A DNA stretch of 64,000 nucleotides from SIG565 sp045594065 (GCA_045594065.1 JAZNXU010000015.1:1-64000), one strand, 5' to 3'; shown: positions 7,942 to 16,695, counted from the stretch's first letter. Notes: generated by a model not told the origin, from the letters alone. Numbers and translations: made by a program.

Positions 7942-9045
7942 ATGAAAAGAATTTTAGCTGTATTTGTTTTTATCTGTATTTTTTCTTTTCCTGCCGCGGC
8001 GGACGACCTATATGAGGAGTCACTGAAGTCGGCGGGCTTTGAGCAGGTTGAGGATAGTCTGTCAGACTCAGCCCGCGATTATTTTCGGAAATATAATATT
8101 GATGCCTATGATCCGAATTGGGTGACCGAAATTTCGGGCGGGAATATGTTTACCGTAATTTTAGATTTTTTCAAAAACGGCACCAATGAATTCAAGGGCG
8201 CTCTGGCTGTGAATATCGCGGTGCTGCTGCTTTGGGCGGTGTTTGGAACATTTTCTGACGGTGCGGTAGCACTTGGCGGAGTTAACACAGCGTTTACCGC
8301 AATATTAACGCTGAGTATAACAGTTCCCGTGTTGCGCCTTATAACCTCTGTATCGGCAGCAATCAAGGCGTGCGGAATGTTTATGCTATCCTTTATCCCC
8401 GTATTTTGCGGCATAACCGCCGCATCAGGCAATATGCAGGCGGCGGCTGGGGGAAGTACGCTGCTGCTTATGGCGGCTGAGGTTACTGTGCAGATAATTG
8501 CCTTTATTATAGTGCCTATTGCTTCGGCGGAATTGGCGCTGGCCATAAGCGGAGTGCTCAGTGAAGTATCCCCCGCGTTAAGGCTGTCAACCTCATTAAA
8601 AAAAGCAACAGGCTACATTATGACCCTCACTTTTACTGTTTTTTTAGGGCTTTTATCGGTACAAACCGCTATAAATTCGGCGGCTGACAGTGTTTCGCTA
8701 AAAACCGTAAAATTTATGGTGGGTAGCTTTGTGCCTGTTGCAGGCTCGGCACTCAGTGAAACAATTTCCACCCTCGGCAGCAGTGTTAAAATATTGCAAA
8801 GCGGGGTAGGGGTTTACGGAATATTTGCCGTTTTGTTCACCGTTTTGCCCGTGGCGGCACAGCTTATTTTGTGGCGGCTTACCTTTTGGGCGGGCAAAAC
8901 AGCAAGCGATATGCTGGGGGTGCCTATGGGAAGTAAAATTATAGGCGCGGTAGACAGTACGGCGGCGCTGCTGCTGGGTGTACTGCTTTTTGTGGGCGCA
9001 CTCTTTATAATAGCCCTTGCGGTACTTTTAAAGGTGGGCGTATGA
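7942..9045 (+). CDS. spoIIIAE: Stage III sporulation protein AE
   Basis: The 367-residue protein has a cleavable-looking N-terminal signal ending in PAAADD, a soluble segment to about residue 75, then a run of seven to eight hydrophobic helices. This matches SpoIIIAE, the large polytopic subunit of the complex. The gene is separated from spoIIIAD by one base and overlaps spoIIIAF by four. Confidence 0.92.
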   Translation: MKRILAVFVFICIFSFPAAADDLYEESLKSAGFEQVEDSLSDSARDYFRKYNIDAYDPNWVTEISGGNMFTVILDFFKNGTNEFKGALAVNIAVLLLWAVFGTFSDGAVALGGVNTAFTAILTLSITVPVLRLITSVSAAIKACGMFMLSFIPVFCGITAASGNMQAAAGGSTLLLMAAEVTVQIIAFIIVPIASAELALAISGVLSEVSPALRLSTSLKKATGYIMTLTFTVFLGLLSVQTAINSAADSVSLKTVKFMVGSFVPVAGSALSETISTLGSSVKILQSGVGVYGIFAVLFTVLPVAAQLILWRLTFWAGKTASDMLGVPMGSKIIGAVDSTAALLLGVLLFVGALFIIALAVLLKVGV

Positions 9046-9479
9046 GTGAAATTAAAGGAATAATTTTAGGGCTTTGCGCGGCATCTCTTGTGCTTGGTGC
9101 AGTATATATGCTCAGACCCAAATCAAATGTCGAAAAAAGCATTCGGTTTGCGTTTGCGGTGGTTTTTCTCAGCATTACGGTGGTGTCGGGCGCAGGCATT
9201 CTGAAAAAGGATATTAAAATAGCCGATATAAATGTAAATGCCGATTTCATCTCCACCGCCGAGGAGCTCACTAGGGTGCAGGCAGAGTATTTGGCAGAAC
9301 AGGTGTTGCTCGAGAACGGTTGTGAATTTCAAAAAATTTCGGTTTTAACGGATAAATCGGTTGACGGCGGCATATTTATTAAAAGAGTAACCGTCATAAG
9401 CCGTTATAATCCCGAAGAAATACGCCAGAGTATATTGTCGGTGATAGAAACAGACGGGGTGGAAGTGATAAATGAATGA
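9042..9479 (+). CDS. spoIIIAF: Stage III sporulation protein AF
   Basis: A 145-residue protein with two N-terminal membrane helices (LGLCAASLVLGAVYML and FAFAVVFLSITVVSGAGIL) and a C-terminal extracytoplasmic domain of ring-building type (VLLENGCEFQKISVLTD onward). It overlaps spoIIIAE by 4 bases and spoIIIAG by 8. Confidence 0.88.
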   Translation: MSEIKGIILGLCAASLVLGAVYMLRPKSNVEKSIRFAFAVVFLSITVVSGAGILKKDIKIADINVNADFISTAEELTRVQAEYLAEQVLLENGCEFQKISVLTDKSVDGGIFIKRVTVISRYNPEEIRQSILSVIETDGVEVINE

Positions 9480-9996
9480 TTTTTTAGCAAACCTTAAAGA
9501 TAAACTAAAAAACGGAAAAACACTTTTCATCATCGGTATGGTGGGAATTTTACTGATTTTCAGCTCATCTTTTTTTACGGCTGATGAGAAGACAGATACA
9601 GTTTGTGCTCAGTCCTTTGATACCGACGGCTATCGTCTTCAGCTTGAAAAATCGGTAAAAAAGCTGGTGCAGAATATTATCGGCAGCCGCGATGTTACGG
9701 TTTTTATAACGCTCGAGGGCGGAGTGCGTTACACCTACGCTAACGACAGTCGCCAGAGCAGTGACTCTGACGGTACCGAGCTTGCCGAGGAAATCGAGCA
9801 GAGCTACATAATAGTTACCGATTCTTCGGGCAACCAAAAAGCGCTTAGCGTATATGAGGCATATCCTGAGGTGCGCGGAGTAACGGTGGTGTATTCAGGC
9901 TCTTCGGCTTATGACGAGAAAATTAAAAGTGCCGTAACGGCGGCACTTGGTATAACATCTAAACGAATTTTCACAGTAGCTAAAGGAGGAAATTAA
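9472..9996 (+). CDS. spoIIIAG: Stage III sporulation protein AG
   Basis: The 174-residue protein has one N-terminal membrane helix (about 19-37) and an extracytoplasmic ring-building domain. The domain contains DVTVFITLEGG, YIIVTDSSGNQKAL, PEVRGVTVVYSG and a C-terminal AALGI-KRIFTVAKGG. SpoIIIAG forms the large ring of the mother cell-forespore channel. Length and motifs match the family. Confidence 0.92.
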   Translation: MNDFLANLKDKLKNGKTLFIIGMVGILLIFSSSFFTADEKTDTVCAQSFDTDGYRLQLEKSVKKLVQNIIGSRDVTVFITLEGGVRYTYANDSRQSSDSDGTELAEEIEQSYIIVTDSSGNQKALSVYEAYPEVRGVTVVYSGSSAYDEKIKSAVTAALGITSKRIFTVAKGGN

Positions 9997-9997
9997 A

Positions 9998-10531
9998 TTG
10001 AAAAAGGGTAAGGTTTTAGGTAAAAAGCAGTTGATATTAGCCGTTATGGTGGTAGCGCTCGGCGCGGCAGTATGGTTTAATATGCGGTATTCAAGCTCTA
10101 ATAGTGGGACGAAATATTTAGGCGAGGCTCAGTTTGTTGATAATGGGGAATCGGGTGATACGGTTGAAACCTCAGGTAATGTTGCCGATTATTTTACAAC
10201 CTCTCGCGATGAGCGCGACAAAAACCGCCAATCCGCTCAGGAGGATATTACCGAAGCAATTAAAAACGCGGGTGGCGACAAATCGGCATTAGCCGCAGCT
10301 TCGGAAATGTCGGCAAGGTTAGCGGCAAGGCAATCGGCAGAAACGAATATTGAAACGCTTTTAAAGGCAAAGGGCTTTTCGGAGGCTCTGGCAATTATAG
10401 GTGACAGCGATGTTAATATTGTTGTGCGTTCCGATGCTCTTTCAGCTCAGCAGACAATACAAATTCAGGACATTGCCGCGGCGCAGAGCGGCTATACTCT
10501 CGATAAAATTAAAATTCTTACCGTAAAGTAG
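9998..10531 (+). CDS. spoIIIAH: Stage III sporulation protein AH
   Basis: The 177-residue protein has one N-terminal membrane helix, a charged linker (SRDERDKNRQSAQEDITEAI) and the YscJ/FliF-like fold that pairs with forespore SpoIIQ, here represented by GFSEALAIIGDSDVNIVV. It starts at TTG 9998, eight bases after AAAGGAGGA. It is the last gene of the operon; no SpoIIQ gene is in the window. Confidence 0.92.
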   Translation: MKKGKVLGKKQLILAVMVVALGAAVWFNMRYSSSNSGTKYLGEAQFVDNGESGDTVETSGNVADYFTTSRDERDKNRQSAQEDITEAIKNAGGDKSALAAASEMSARLAARQSAETNIETLLKAKGFSEALAIIGDSDVNIVVRSDALSAQQTIQIQDIAAAQSGYTLDKIKILTVK

Positions 10532-10559
10532 TTGATTTTGCCCGTAAAAATGGTATAAT
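10532..10559 (+). promoter_or_regulatory. Promoter of the Asp23/Gls24 gene
   Basis: TTGATT (10532-10537) and TATAAT (10554-10559) with a 16-bp spacer lie directly after spoIIIAH, making the next gene an independent SigmaA unit. Confidence 0.65.
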
Positions 10560-10593
10560 ATAAAAGAATACTAAATTATGGAGGCAGAATACT

Positions 10594-10938
10594 ATGTCAG
10601 AAAATAAGATTTTAAGCGGACTCGAAATCAATACCGATGTTATTGAAAAAATGGTTTCAATGGCGGCGCTTGAGGTTGAGGGCACAGCCTCTATGGCAAA
10701 AAAAGCAGTTGATATTTCAGGTATTGTCAACACGGGCTCGGCATTAAAGCCTGTTAAGGTTGCTGTTAAAAACGGTGCGGTTGATATTAATGTTTATATT
10801 TGCGTAAAGGCAGGAGTTAATGTTAAAGAAGTTGCCGAAAATGTTCAAAAAAATGTTAAAGACAAGGTGCAGGATATGACAGGCAACGCAATCACCCGTG
10901 TTAATGTTCACATAGCAGATTTAGTTGAAGAAGAATAA
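10594..10938 (+). CDS. Asp23/Gls24 family envelope stress protein
   Basis: The 114-residue protein contains the family core: VIEKMVSMAALEVEGTASM near the N-terminus, then GAVDINVYICVKAGVNVKEVAENVQ and VNVHIADLVEEE. Family members are abundant cytoplasmic proteins, some tethered to the membrane and linked to envelope or alkaline stress. The copy is monocistronic, with its own promoter and a terminator shared with the convergent lepA. Confidence 0.88.
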   Translation: MSENKILSGLEINTDVIEKMVSMAALEVEGTASMAKKAVDISGIVNTGSALKPVKVAVKNGAVDINVYICVKAGVNVKEVAENVQKNVKDKVQDMTGNAITRVNVHIADLVEEE

Positions 10939-10945
10939 AAAACAA

Positions 10946-10967
10946 GACCGCTTGCGCGGTCTTGTTT
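10946..10967. terminator. Bidirectional terminator between the Asp23 gene and lepA
   Basis: GACCGC (10946-10951), a TTGC loop and GCGGTC (10956-10961) are extended by A/T-rich arms that give a T run on both strands. Confidence 0.85.
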
Positions 10968-10969
10968 TT

Positions 10970-12775
10970 TTATTCATCAAGTTTAAGCACAGCCATAAAT
11001 GCTTCCTGCGGAATTTCTACAGAGCCTAATTTCCGCATTCGTTTTTTACCCTCTTTCTGCTTTTCGAGCAGCTTTTTCTTACGGGTTATATCGCCGCCGT
11101 AGCATTTTGCAAGAACATCCTTTCTCATAGCCTTAACGGTCTCTCTGGCAATAACCTTGCCGCCAACGGCCACCTGTACAGGCACCTCGAAAAGCTGACG
11201 CGGAATATAGTCTTTAAGCTTTTCGGCAATGCGGCGAGCGCGGGCGTATGAGTTATCTGAGAACACAATAAACGACAGCGCATCTACTACATCTCCCGCA
11301 ATAATAACATCTAACTTTACAAGGGTTGATTTCTGATAATCTTTCATTTCATAGTCGTAAGAAGCATAGCCTTTTGTACGGGATTTTAAAGCATCGAAAA
11401 AGTCATAGATGATTTCTGCTACAGGCATAATGTAGTGAATATCAACACGGTCGCCCATATATTTCATATCGGTATATGTGCCGCGGCGCTCTTCGCACAG
11501 CTGCATAATGGCACCTACATAGTCACTCGGGCTGTAAATATGAACATCGGCAACAGGCTCATAAGCCGCCGCAATGGTTGCAGGGTCGGGGTAGTTAGTG
11601 GGATTATCAACCTCTACAGTTTCACCGCTTGTCAGTTCAAATTTATAAATAACGCTGGGTGCGGTCGTTATAATATCAAGGTTGTATTCGCGCTCAAGTC
11701 GTTCCTCAATAATCTCCATATGCAGAAGTCCTAAAAATCCGCAACGGAAGCCGAAGCCGAGCGCTTTAGAGGTTTCAGCCTCGTAAAGCAAAGAGGCATC
11801 GTTAAGTTGTAGCTTTTCGAGCGCTTCGCGCAAATCCTGATATTGCGCGCCGTCGGCAGGGTAGATACCGCAAAAAACCACGGGGTTAACCTTGCGGTAG
11901 CCCTCAAGGGGAGTATCTATCGGATTTTCAGCAAGGGTAATAGTATCACCAACGCGAGCTTCGCTTACTGTTTTAATGGAAGCCGCAAGGTAGCCAACCT
12001 CGCCTGCCTCAAGGCAGTCGCACGGCTCTAAATGGGTGGCTTTTTTTCTGCCGATTTCAACAATATCGAATTCAGCGCCCGTAGCCATCATTTTTATGCG
12101 GTCTTTATTAGTTATTTTGCCGCTTACAACGCGGAAATAAACTATAACGCCCTTGTAGGCATCATAATAGGAATCAAAAACAAGTGCCGAAAGGGGAGCC
12201 TCGCGGTCGCATACGGGGGCGGGAATTTCGGTTACGATTTTCTCAAGCACTTCTTCAATATTAATACCCGTTTTTGCCGAAATCATAGGGGCATTATCTG
12301 CAGGAATTCCGATAATATCTTCAATCTCGTTCTTTATTCTCTCAGGCTCTGCAGATGGCAGATCAATTTTATTAATTACAGGCAAAAGCTCAAGACCGTG
12401 GTCAACCGCTAAATAGGTGTTCGCAAGGGTCTGTGCTTCAATACCTTGAGATGCATCAACCACCAACACCGCGCCCTCGCAAGCGGCAAGGGAACGCGAA
12501 ACCTCGTAATTGAAGTCAACATGTCCGGGGGTGTCTATTAAATTAAGCTCATATTCCTTTCCGTCATCGGCGGTGTAGTAAAGCGTTACGGCATGCGATT
12601 TAATTGTAATGCCGCGTTCCCTTTCTAAATCCATACTGTCGAGTATCTGTTCTTCCATATCGCGCTCTGACACTGAGCTTGTTTTCTCAAGTAGGCGGTC
12701 GGCGAGTGTGGATTTACCGTGGTCAATATGAGCAATTATGCAAAAGTTTCTAATATTTTCAAGCGGGAATGACAC
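10970..12775 (-). CDS. lepA: Elongation factor 4 (LepA)
   Basis: The 601-residue translational GTPase has G1 AHIDHGKST, the effector region RGITIKSHAVTLYY, G3 DTPGHVDF and G4 NKIDLPSA. Domains II and III follow, then the LepA-specific C-terminal domain ending RKLGSVEIPQEAFMAVLKLDE. LepA acts on ribosomes, probably during initiation or after stalling. It starts at GTG 12775 after AAGGAG. It is transcribed away from the DUF6472-like gene. Confidence 0.96.
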   Translation of the reverse strand: MSFPLENIRNFCIIAHIDHGKSTLADRLLEKTSSVSERDMEEQILDSMDLERERGITIKSHAVTLYYTADDGKEYELNLIDTPGHVDFNYEVSRSLAACEGAVLVVDASQGIEAQTLANTYLAVDHGLELLPVINKIDLPSAEPERIKNEIEDIIGIPADNAPMISAKTGINIEEVLEKIVTEIPAPVCDREAPLSALVFDSYYDAYKGVIVYFRVVSGKITNKDRIKMMATGAEFDIVEIGRKKATHLEPCDCLEAGEVGYLAASIKTVSEARVGDTITLAENPIDTPLEGYRKVNPVVFCGIYPADGAQYQDLREALEKLQLNDASLLYEAETSKALGFGFRCGFLGLLHMEIIEERLEREYNLDIITTAPSVIYKFELTSGETVEVDNPTNYPDPATIAAAYEPVADVHIYSPSDYVGAIMQLCEERRGTYTDMKYMGDRVDIHYIMPVAEIIYDFFDALKSRTKGYASYDYEMKDYQKSTLVKLDVIIAGDVVDALSFIVFSDNSYARARRIAEKLKDYIPRQLFEVPVQVAVGGKVIARETVKAMRKDVLAKCYGGDITRKKKLLEKQKEGKKRMRKLGSVEIPQEAFMAVLKLDE

Positions 12776-12807
12776 TTATCAAAACTCCTTAAAAAGATAT
12801 TAAGGTT

Positions 12808-12836
12808 ATTTTATCATAAAATTTTCATTTTTACAA
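12808..12836 (-). promoter_or_regulatory. Promoter of lepA
   Basis: On the minus strand, TTGTAA (12836-12831) and TAAAAT (12813-12808) are separated by 17 bp, 33 bp ahead of the lepA start. Confidence 0.55.
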
Positions 12837-12839
12837 CCA

Positions 12840-12868
12840 TTTACAAATTATTAATATTGATATAAAAT
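12840..12868 (+). promoter_or_regulatory. Promoter of the DUF6472-like gene
   Basis: TTTACA (12840-12845), 17 bp and TAAAAT (12863-12868) lie 23 bp upstream of ATG 12892. It diverges from the lepA promoter. Confidence 0.45.
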
Positions 12869-12891
12869 ATTAAACGGGGGGAGAACAAAAA

Positions 12892-13062
12892 ATGAACTGT
12901 GATAATTGTGCTTATAACACCTACGATGAAGAAACCGAAGAATATGTTTGCACCGCATATATGGACGAGGACGAATATGCCGCGTTTATTTCTTCAGGCT
13001 ACAAAAACTGCCCGATGTTCAAATTAGACGATGAGTATGGAATAGTGAGAAAACAAAATTAA
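12892..13062 (+). CDS. Small DUF6472-like cysteine protein
   Basis: The 56-residue protein begins MNCDNCAYNTYDEETEEYVC, then AYMDEDEYAAF and NCPMFKLDDEYGIVRKQN. Four Cys (C3, C6, C20, C40) suggest metal binding. The pattern resembles the short DUF6472 proteins of Clostridia, as far as I recall that family. The function is unknown. A GGGGGGAG site precedes the ATG by eight bases and a terminator follows immediately. Confidence 0.7.
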   Translation: MNCDNCAYNTYDEETEEYVCTAYMDEDEYAAFISSGYKNCPMFKLDDEYGIVRKQN

Positions 13063-13084
13063 AAGCAGCCATCGGCTGCTTTTT
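13061..13084. terminator. Bidirectional terminator between the DUF6472-like gene and radC
   Basis: AAAAGCAGCC (13061-13070) pairs with GGCTGCTTTT (13074-13083), with short loop and T runs on each strand. It overlaps both stop codons. Confidence 0.75.
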
Positions 13085-13781
13085 ATTTGAACAAATATTT
13101 GAATTTTTCCGATTCGAAAAGTGATACATAATCTCCGCTCGCAATGATTATATGGTCGAGCAGATGCACGCCTATTGGTGCTAAAGCTGATTTCATTTCG
13201 GCGGTTATCTGCACATCTTTATCAGATGGCAGTGCAATTCCACCCGGATGATTGTGGGCAATAACTACTGCGGTGCCCTTTGTTTTTATAAGCACCTCAA
13301 CAACCTTGCGAATGCTGATTCCCACAGATGATAAATCGCCCCTCTCGACGATATCGAACGACAGCAGCTTTCCTTTATTATTAAGGCTTAGCATTGAAAA
13401 AACCTCATCGGTGCCGAAATAGGCGTATCGGCCAAGTAAATATGTACCGATTTCCTCAGAGCTCTGCATAACGGTTGTGGTAGAAAGCGTATTTCGGGTG
13501 TAAGCCTTTGCAACCTCTAAAACAAGCTTTATAAGAATTGCAGTGTGCTCGCTTATACCGTTAATTTTTGTCAGTGCGGATATCGGCGCATTGATTACAC
13601 CTGAGAGTGAGCCGAATTCGTCAATCAGTTGATGTGCTAAGGTATTTGTATCCTTTCTTGCAATGGCATAAAAAAGCAGCATTTCAAGAATTTCGTGGTC
13701 GGGAGTAGCCTCGGAAAATCCGTTTTCCAAAAATTTTTGTTTTACACGCTTTCTGTGATCTTCGTGCATATTCTGCGCCAA
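13083..13781 (-). CDS. radC: RadC-family JAB-domain protein
   Basis: The 232-residue protein has an N-terminal helix-hairpin-helix region (GFSEATPDHEILEMLLFY, then KINGISEHTAILIKL) and a C-terminal JAB/MPN metalloprotease-like domain. The metal motif is AHNHPGGIALPSDKD, with the later Asp in LLDHIIIASG. The domain architecture is that of RadC. The old DNA-repair role is doubtful and the cellular function is not established. The start is probably TTG 13781, because AAGGGG lies six bases upstream; an ATG at 13769 is too far from it. Confidence 0.88.
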   Translation of the reverse strand: MAQNMHEDHRKRVKQKFLENGFSEATPDHEILEMLLFYAIARKDTNTLAHQLIDEFGSLSGVINAPISALTKINGISEHTAILIKLVLEVAKAYTRNTLSTTTVMQSSEEIGTYLLGRYAYFGTDEVFSMLSLNNKGKLLSFDIVERGDLSSVGISIRKVVEVLIKTKGTAVVIAHNHPGGIALPSDKDVQITAEMKSALAPIGVHLLDHIIIASGDYVSLFESEKFKYLFK

Positions 13782-13859
13782 GGCTTACACCCCTTTCCAA
13801 ATTTTTATTAATTACACTCATTATGATAATATAAAATCCAACAAAAGTAAATAAAAATG

Positions 13860-13888
13860 TTGAAAAAAGAGCAAAAAAAGGGTATGAT
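13860..13888 (+). promoter_or_regulatory. Promoter of the RluA-type gene
   Basis: TTGAAA (13860-13865), 17 bp and TATGAT (13883-13888) lie 32 bp before GTG 13921. Confidence 0.6.
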
Positions 13889-13920
13889 TAAATATGTAAA
13901 AACGCAAGGGAGGGAGCAAT

Positions 13921-14904
13921 GTGAAAAGCTTTACGGTAGGCAGTAACGATGCCTCGTTAAGATTGGATAAATTTATAGCCAAAAATATACCGGCATTGCC
14001 TAAGTCCCTTATGTATAAATATATCCGTACAAAGGATATTAAGGTTAACGGTAAGCGTGCTGAAATTTCCACTCGTCTGCAGATAGGCGACCGAATAGAT
14101 GCATATATTAAGGATGAATTTTTAGTGCCCGCTAAAAAGCATTACGATTTTTTGCGCGCTTCAAAGCAGCTTACTGTGGTTTATGAGGATGAAAACATTC
14201 TGCTTGCCGATAAACCGCAGGGGGTACTTTCCCATCCCGATGATAAGGAGTATACCGATACTCTCATCAGCAGAATTCAGCGGTATTTGTATGAAAAAGG
14301 TGAGTTTGAACCCGAAAAAGAAAACACCTTTATGCCTGCCCTTGCAAACCGAATTGACCGCAACACGGGCGGTATAGTAATAGCCGCCAAAAATGCCGAG
14401 TCGCTCAGAGTTTTATGTGATAAAATAAAGCACCGCGAAATAGATAAACGGTATTTGACCGTTGTTCACGGCGTGCCCAAAAAGAAAAAAGACATGCTTA
14501 CAGGCTACCTCGAGAAGAACGAGGAGAAAAACAAGGTTTATTTAAGCCGCGAAAAACGGGAAAACAGCAGTGAAATCAGAACGGCTTACACAGTGCTTGC
14601 TTCAAAAAATAATTTATCCCTGTTGGAAATAGAACTGCTTACGGGCAGAACGCATCAGATAAGGGCGCATATGGCGTCTATCGGTCATCCGCTGCTGGGC
14701 GACGGGAAATACGGTAGTATCCGTGAAGATAAAAAGCTCGGCTTTAATAAGCAGGCGCTCTATTCTTATAAGCTCACCTTTAGCTTTAAAACCGATGCGG
14801 GAATTCTTAATTATTTAAAGGATAAAACCTTTACCGTAGAGAAAGTTTGGTTTGCCGAGCAACTTTTTTCGACAAATATCAAAAAAAGTGTTGACAAACA
14901 GTAA
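13921..14904 (+). CDS. RluA-family pseudouridine synthase
   Basis: The 327-residue protein has an N-terminal S4 RNA-binding domain (LRLDKFIAKNIPALPKSLMYKYIR). A catalytic domain follows with the NRIDRNTGGIVIAAK motif containing the catalytic Asp, and LLTGRTHQIRAHMASIGHPLLGD. It isomerises uridines in rRNA or tRNA; the target position cannot be assigned from sequence. The start is GTG 13921 after a GGGAGGGAG site. The promoter for the glycine riboswitch begins before this gene's stop codon. Confidence 0.9.
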   Translation: MKSFTVGSNDASLRLDKFIAKNIPALPKSLMYKYIRTKDIKVNGKRAEISTRLQIGDRIDAYIKDEFLVPAKKHYDFLRASKQLTVVYEDENILLADKPQGVLSHPDDKEYTDTLISRIQRYLYEKGEFEPEKENTFMPALANRIDRNTGGIVIAAKNAESLRVLCDKIKHREIDKRYLTVVHGVPKKKKDMLTGYLEKNEEKNKVYLSREKRENSSEIRTAYTVLASKNNLSLLEIELLTGRTHQIRAHMASIGHPLLGDGKYGSIREDKKLGFNKQALYSYKLTFSFKTDAGILNYLKDKTFTVEKVWFAEQLFSTNIKKSVDKQ

Positions 14905-14918
14905 AAATGGTGTATAAT
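14891..14918 (+). promoter_or_regulatory. Consensus promoter of the glycine riboswitch transcript
   Basis: TTGACA (14891-14896) and TATAAT (14913-14918) are perfect hexamers with a 16-bp spacer. The -35 lies inside the end of the RluA-type gene. Predicted transcription start is about 14925. Confidence 0.85.
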
Positions 14919-14974
14919 ACAGATATTGTTTTTCGCAGAAGCTTTCGGGAGGCAACAACCGACTGTGGAGAAAA

Positions 14975-15044
14975 CTCTGGAGAATCCCGTTTGGGTGCCG
15001 AAGGTGCAAGGTGTAAACCGAATCTCTCAGGCAAAAGGACAGAG
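14975..15044 (+). promoter_or_regulatory. Glycine riboswitch, single aptamer
   Basis: The segment has the conserved glycine-aptamer core: CTCTGGAGA at the 5' end, GCCGAAGGTGCAA in the middle, then CTCTCAGGCAAAAGGAC and CAGAG. P1 forms between CTCTG (14975-14979) and CAGAG (15040-15044). Only one full aptamer is visible; 14946-14974 does not form a second recognisable core and may act as a partial partner domain. It lies between a consensus promoter and an intrinsic terminator, ahead of an alanine/glycine symporter gene, so glycine-controlled termination is expected. Confidence 0.9.
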
Positions 15045-15084
15045 CAATCAATTTATAAAATTGTGTTTATTCCTTTAATTTCAG

Positions 15085-15115
15085 AGCTTCTGTGTAAAAA
15101 CAGAAGCTTTTTTAT
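15085..15115 (+). terminator. Riboswitch-controlled terminator
   Basis: A 9-bp stem AGCTTCTGT/ACAGAAGCT (15085-15093 with 15100-15108) is followed by a T-rich tail. It forms the expression platform of the glycine riboswitch. The 5' arm could instead pair with CAGAAGCTT at 14936-14944 near the transcript start. Confidence 0.8.
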
Positions 15116-15140
15116 TTTTCTGTTTTAGGAGGATTTTATT

Positions 15141-16571
15141 ATGCAGGCATTTCTTGATTCATGTTTAAGCATCGTATCAAAAGCCAACGCCTACCTTTCC
15201 GACTATATTCTGATTGTACTTTTAGTCGGTGTAGGTCTGTTCTTCACAATCAAAACGCGCTTTGTTCAGGTGCGCTGTTTTGGTGAGGGTATGAAAAGGG
15301 TATTTGGCAATATTAAGTTTTCAGGTGGAAAACAAAGCGGCGGACTTTCATCTTTCCAAGCTTTGGCTACTGCTATTGCTGCACAGGTAGGTACAGGTAA
15401 TATCGTTGGTGCTTCTGGTGCTATCTTAATTGGTGGTCCGGGTGCAATTTTCTGGATGTGGGTTATCGCATTCTTAGGTATGGCTACTATCTACGCAGAG
15501 GCAGTGCTCGCTCAGGAAACTCGTGTGACCGATGAAAAGGGCGAAGTTCACGGCGGCCCCGTTTATTATATTAAAAGGGCATTCCCGAACGGCTTTGGTA
15601 AATTCCTTGCAGGTTTCTTTGCTATTGCGGCTATTCTTGCCCTTGGCTTTATGGGCTCAATGGTACAATCAAATTCGATTGCCGAGTCCTGCAATAATGC
15701 CTTTGGCATTGAGGGTTGGGTAGTAGGTGTTATTCTTGCTGTTATTGCAGCCATTATCTTTATCGGCGGTATTCAGCGAATTGCATCTGTAACCGAAAAG
15801 TTAGTACCGATTATGGCAATATTATTCCTGCTTGGCGGTGTTGTTGTTCTCGCTTTCAGAATTAAATACATACCCGCCACTTTCGGCGCAATCTTTAAAT
15901 ATGCATTCACCCCCTCAGCCCTTATCGGCGGCGGTATAGGTTATGCTATTAAAACCGCTATCAGTCAGGGCGCTAAGCGTGGTCTGTTCTCTAACGAAGC
16001 AGGCATGGGCTCAACTCCCCACGCTCACGCTCAGGCGAATGTTGAAAAGCCTCACGACCAAGGCGTTGTTGCTATGGTTGGCGTGTTTATCGATACATTT
16101 GTTGTACTTACTATGACAGCCTTAGTTGTAATTTCTACTCTTTTTGTAGGTGACGGAGCTTTGGCAGGTCTCACAGGCGGCGCATATATTTCGGCTACAA
16201 GCGGAGCTGATGCCATTGTTTCCAAAACTACTGCTATGCAGCAGGCTATGGGAAGCATATTCGGCGGCAATATCGGCGGTATCTTTGTTGCGGTATGCCT
16301 TTTGTTCTTTGCTTTCTCAACTATTATCAGCTGGAACTTCTTCGGCAAGGTTAATATTCAGTATCTTTTCAAAAACAGCAAGGCGGCGGTTGTTATTTAT
16401 TCTGTAATCGCTATCGCTTTCGTGTTTATGGGAACACTGCTTTCTAACGACCTTGTTTGGGAGCTTACCGACTTCTTTAACTACTTAATGGTATTACCCA
16501 ATGCTATCGCACTTATTTTCTTAAGCAAGCTTGTGGTAAACGCCTCAAAAACCAACAAACTTAAAAAGTAA
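15141..16571 (+). CDS. Sodium:alanine/glycine symporter (AGCS family)
   Basis: The 476-residue integral membrane protein has about 11 hydrophobic segments and AGCS signatures: TAIAAQVGTGNIVGASGAIL, ISQGAKRGLFSNEAGMGSTPHAHA, and a C-terminal STIISWNFFGKVNIQYLF. Members import alanine or glycine with Na+ or H+. The glycine riboswitch upstream makes glycine the likely substrate, either for uptake or for removal of excess. Start ATG 15141 follows AGGAGGA. Monocistronic, with a strong terminator. Confidence 0.93.
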   Translation: MQAFLDSCLSIVSKANAYLSDYILIVLLVGVGLFFTIKTRFVQVRCFGEGMKRVFGNIKFSGGKQSGGLSSFQALATAIAAQVGTGNIVGASGAILIGGPGAIFWMWVIAFLGMATIYAEAVLAQETRVTDEKGEVHGGPVYYIKRAFPNGFGKFLAGFFAIAAILALGFMGSMVQSNSIAESCNNAFGIEGWVVGVILAVIAAIIFIGGIQRIASVTEKLVPIMAILFLLGGVVVLAFRIKYIPATFGAIFKYAFTPSALIGGGIGYAIKTAISQGAKRGLFSNEAGMGSTPHAHAQANVEKPHDQGVVAMVGVFIDTFVVLTMTALVVISTLFVGDGALAGLTGGAYISATSGADAIVSKTTAMQQAMGSIFGGNIGGIFVAVCLLFFAFSTIISWNFFGKVNIQYLFKNSKAAVVIYSVIAIAFVFMGTLLSNDLVWELTDFFNYLMVLPNAIALIFLSKLVVNASKTNKLKK

Positions 16572-16602
16572 TATAAAGGAGTTACCTCTCTTTTATGATT
16601 TA

Positions 16603-16644
16603 GTCCCGAAATGTAATAAAAAATTACATTTCGGGACATTTTTT
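16603..16644 (+). terminator. Terminator after the glycine symporter gene
   Basis: A 15-bp perfect stem (16603-16617 with 16623-16637) is followed by a T run. Confidence 0.9.
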
Positions 16645-16645
16645 A

Positions 16646-16674
16646 TTGCCATTTAAAATAGGCGGTGGTATAAT
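16646..16674 (+). promoter_or_regulatory. Promoter of the SGNH esterase gene
   Basis: TTGCCA (16646-16651), 17 bp and TATAAT (16669-16674). The predicted start near 16681 rules out GTG 16675 as the initiation codon. Confidence 0.7.
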
Positions 16675-16695
16675 GTGGGGGAAAGGGTGATAACA

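Noticed and set aside
8106..8546. Long ORF antisense to spoIIIAE
   Set aside because: It lies fully opposite a clear gene, has low complexity and no initiation site; it is a codon-bias shadow.
14946..14974. A first glycine aptamer, making a tandem riboswitch
   Set aside because: The segment is too short and lacks the GCCGAAG and CTCAGG-type core.
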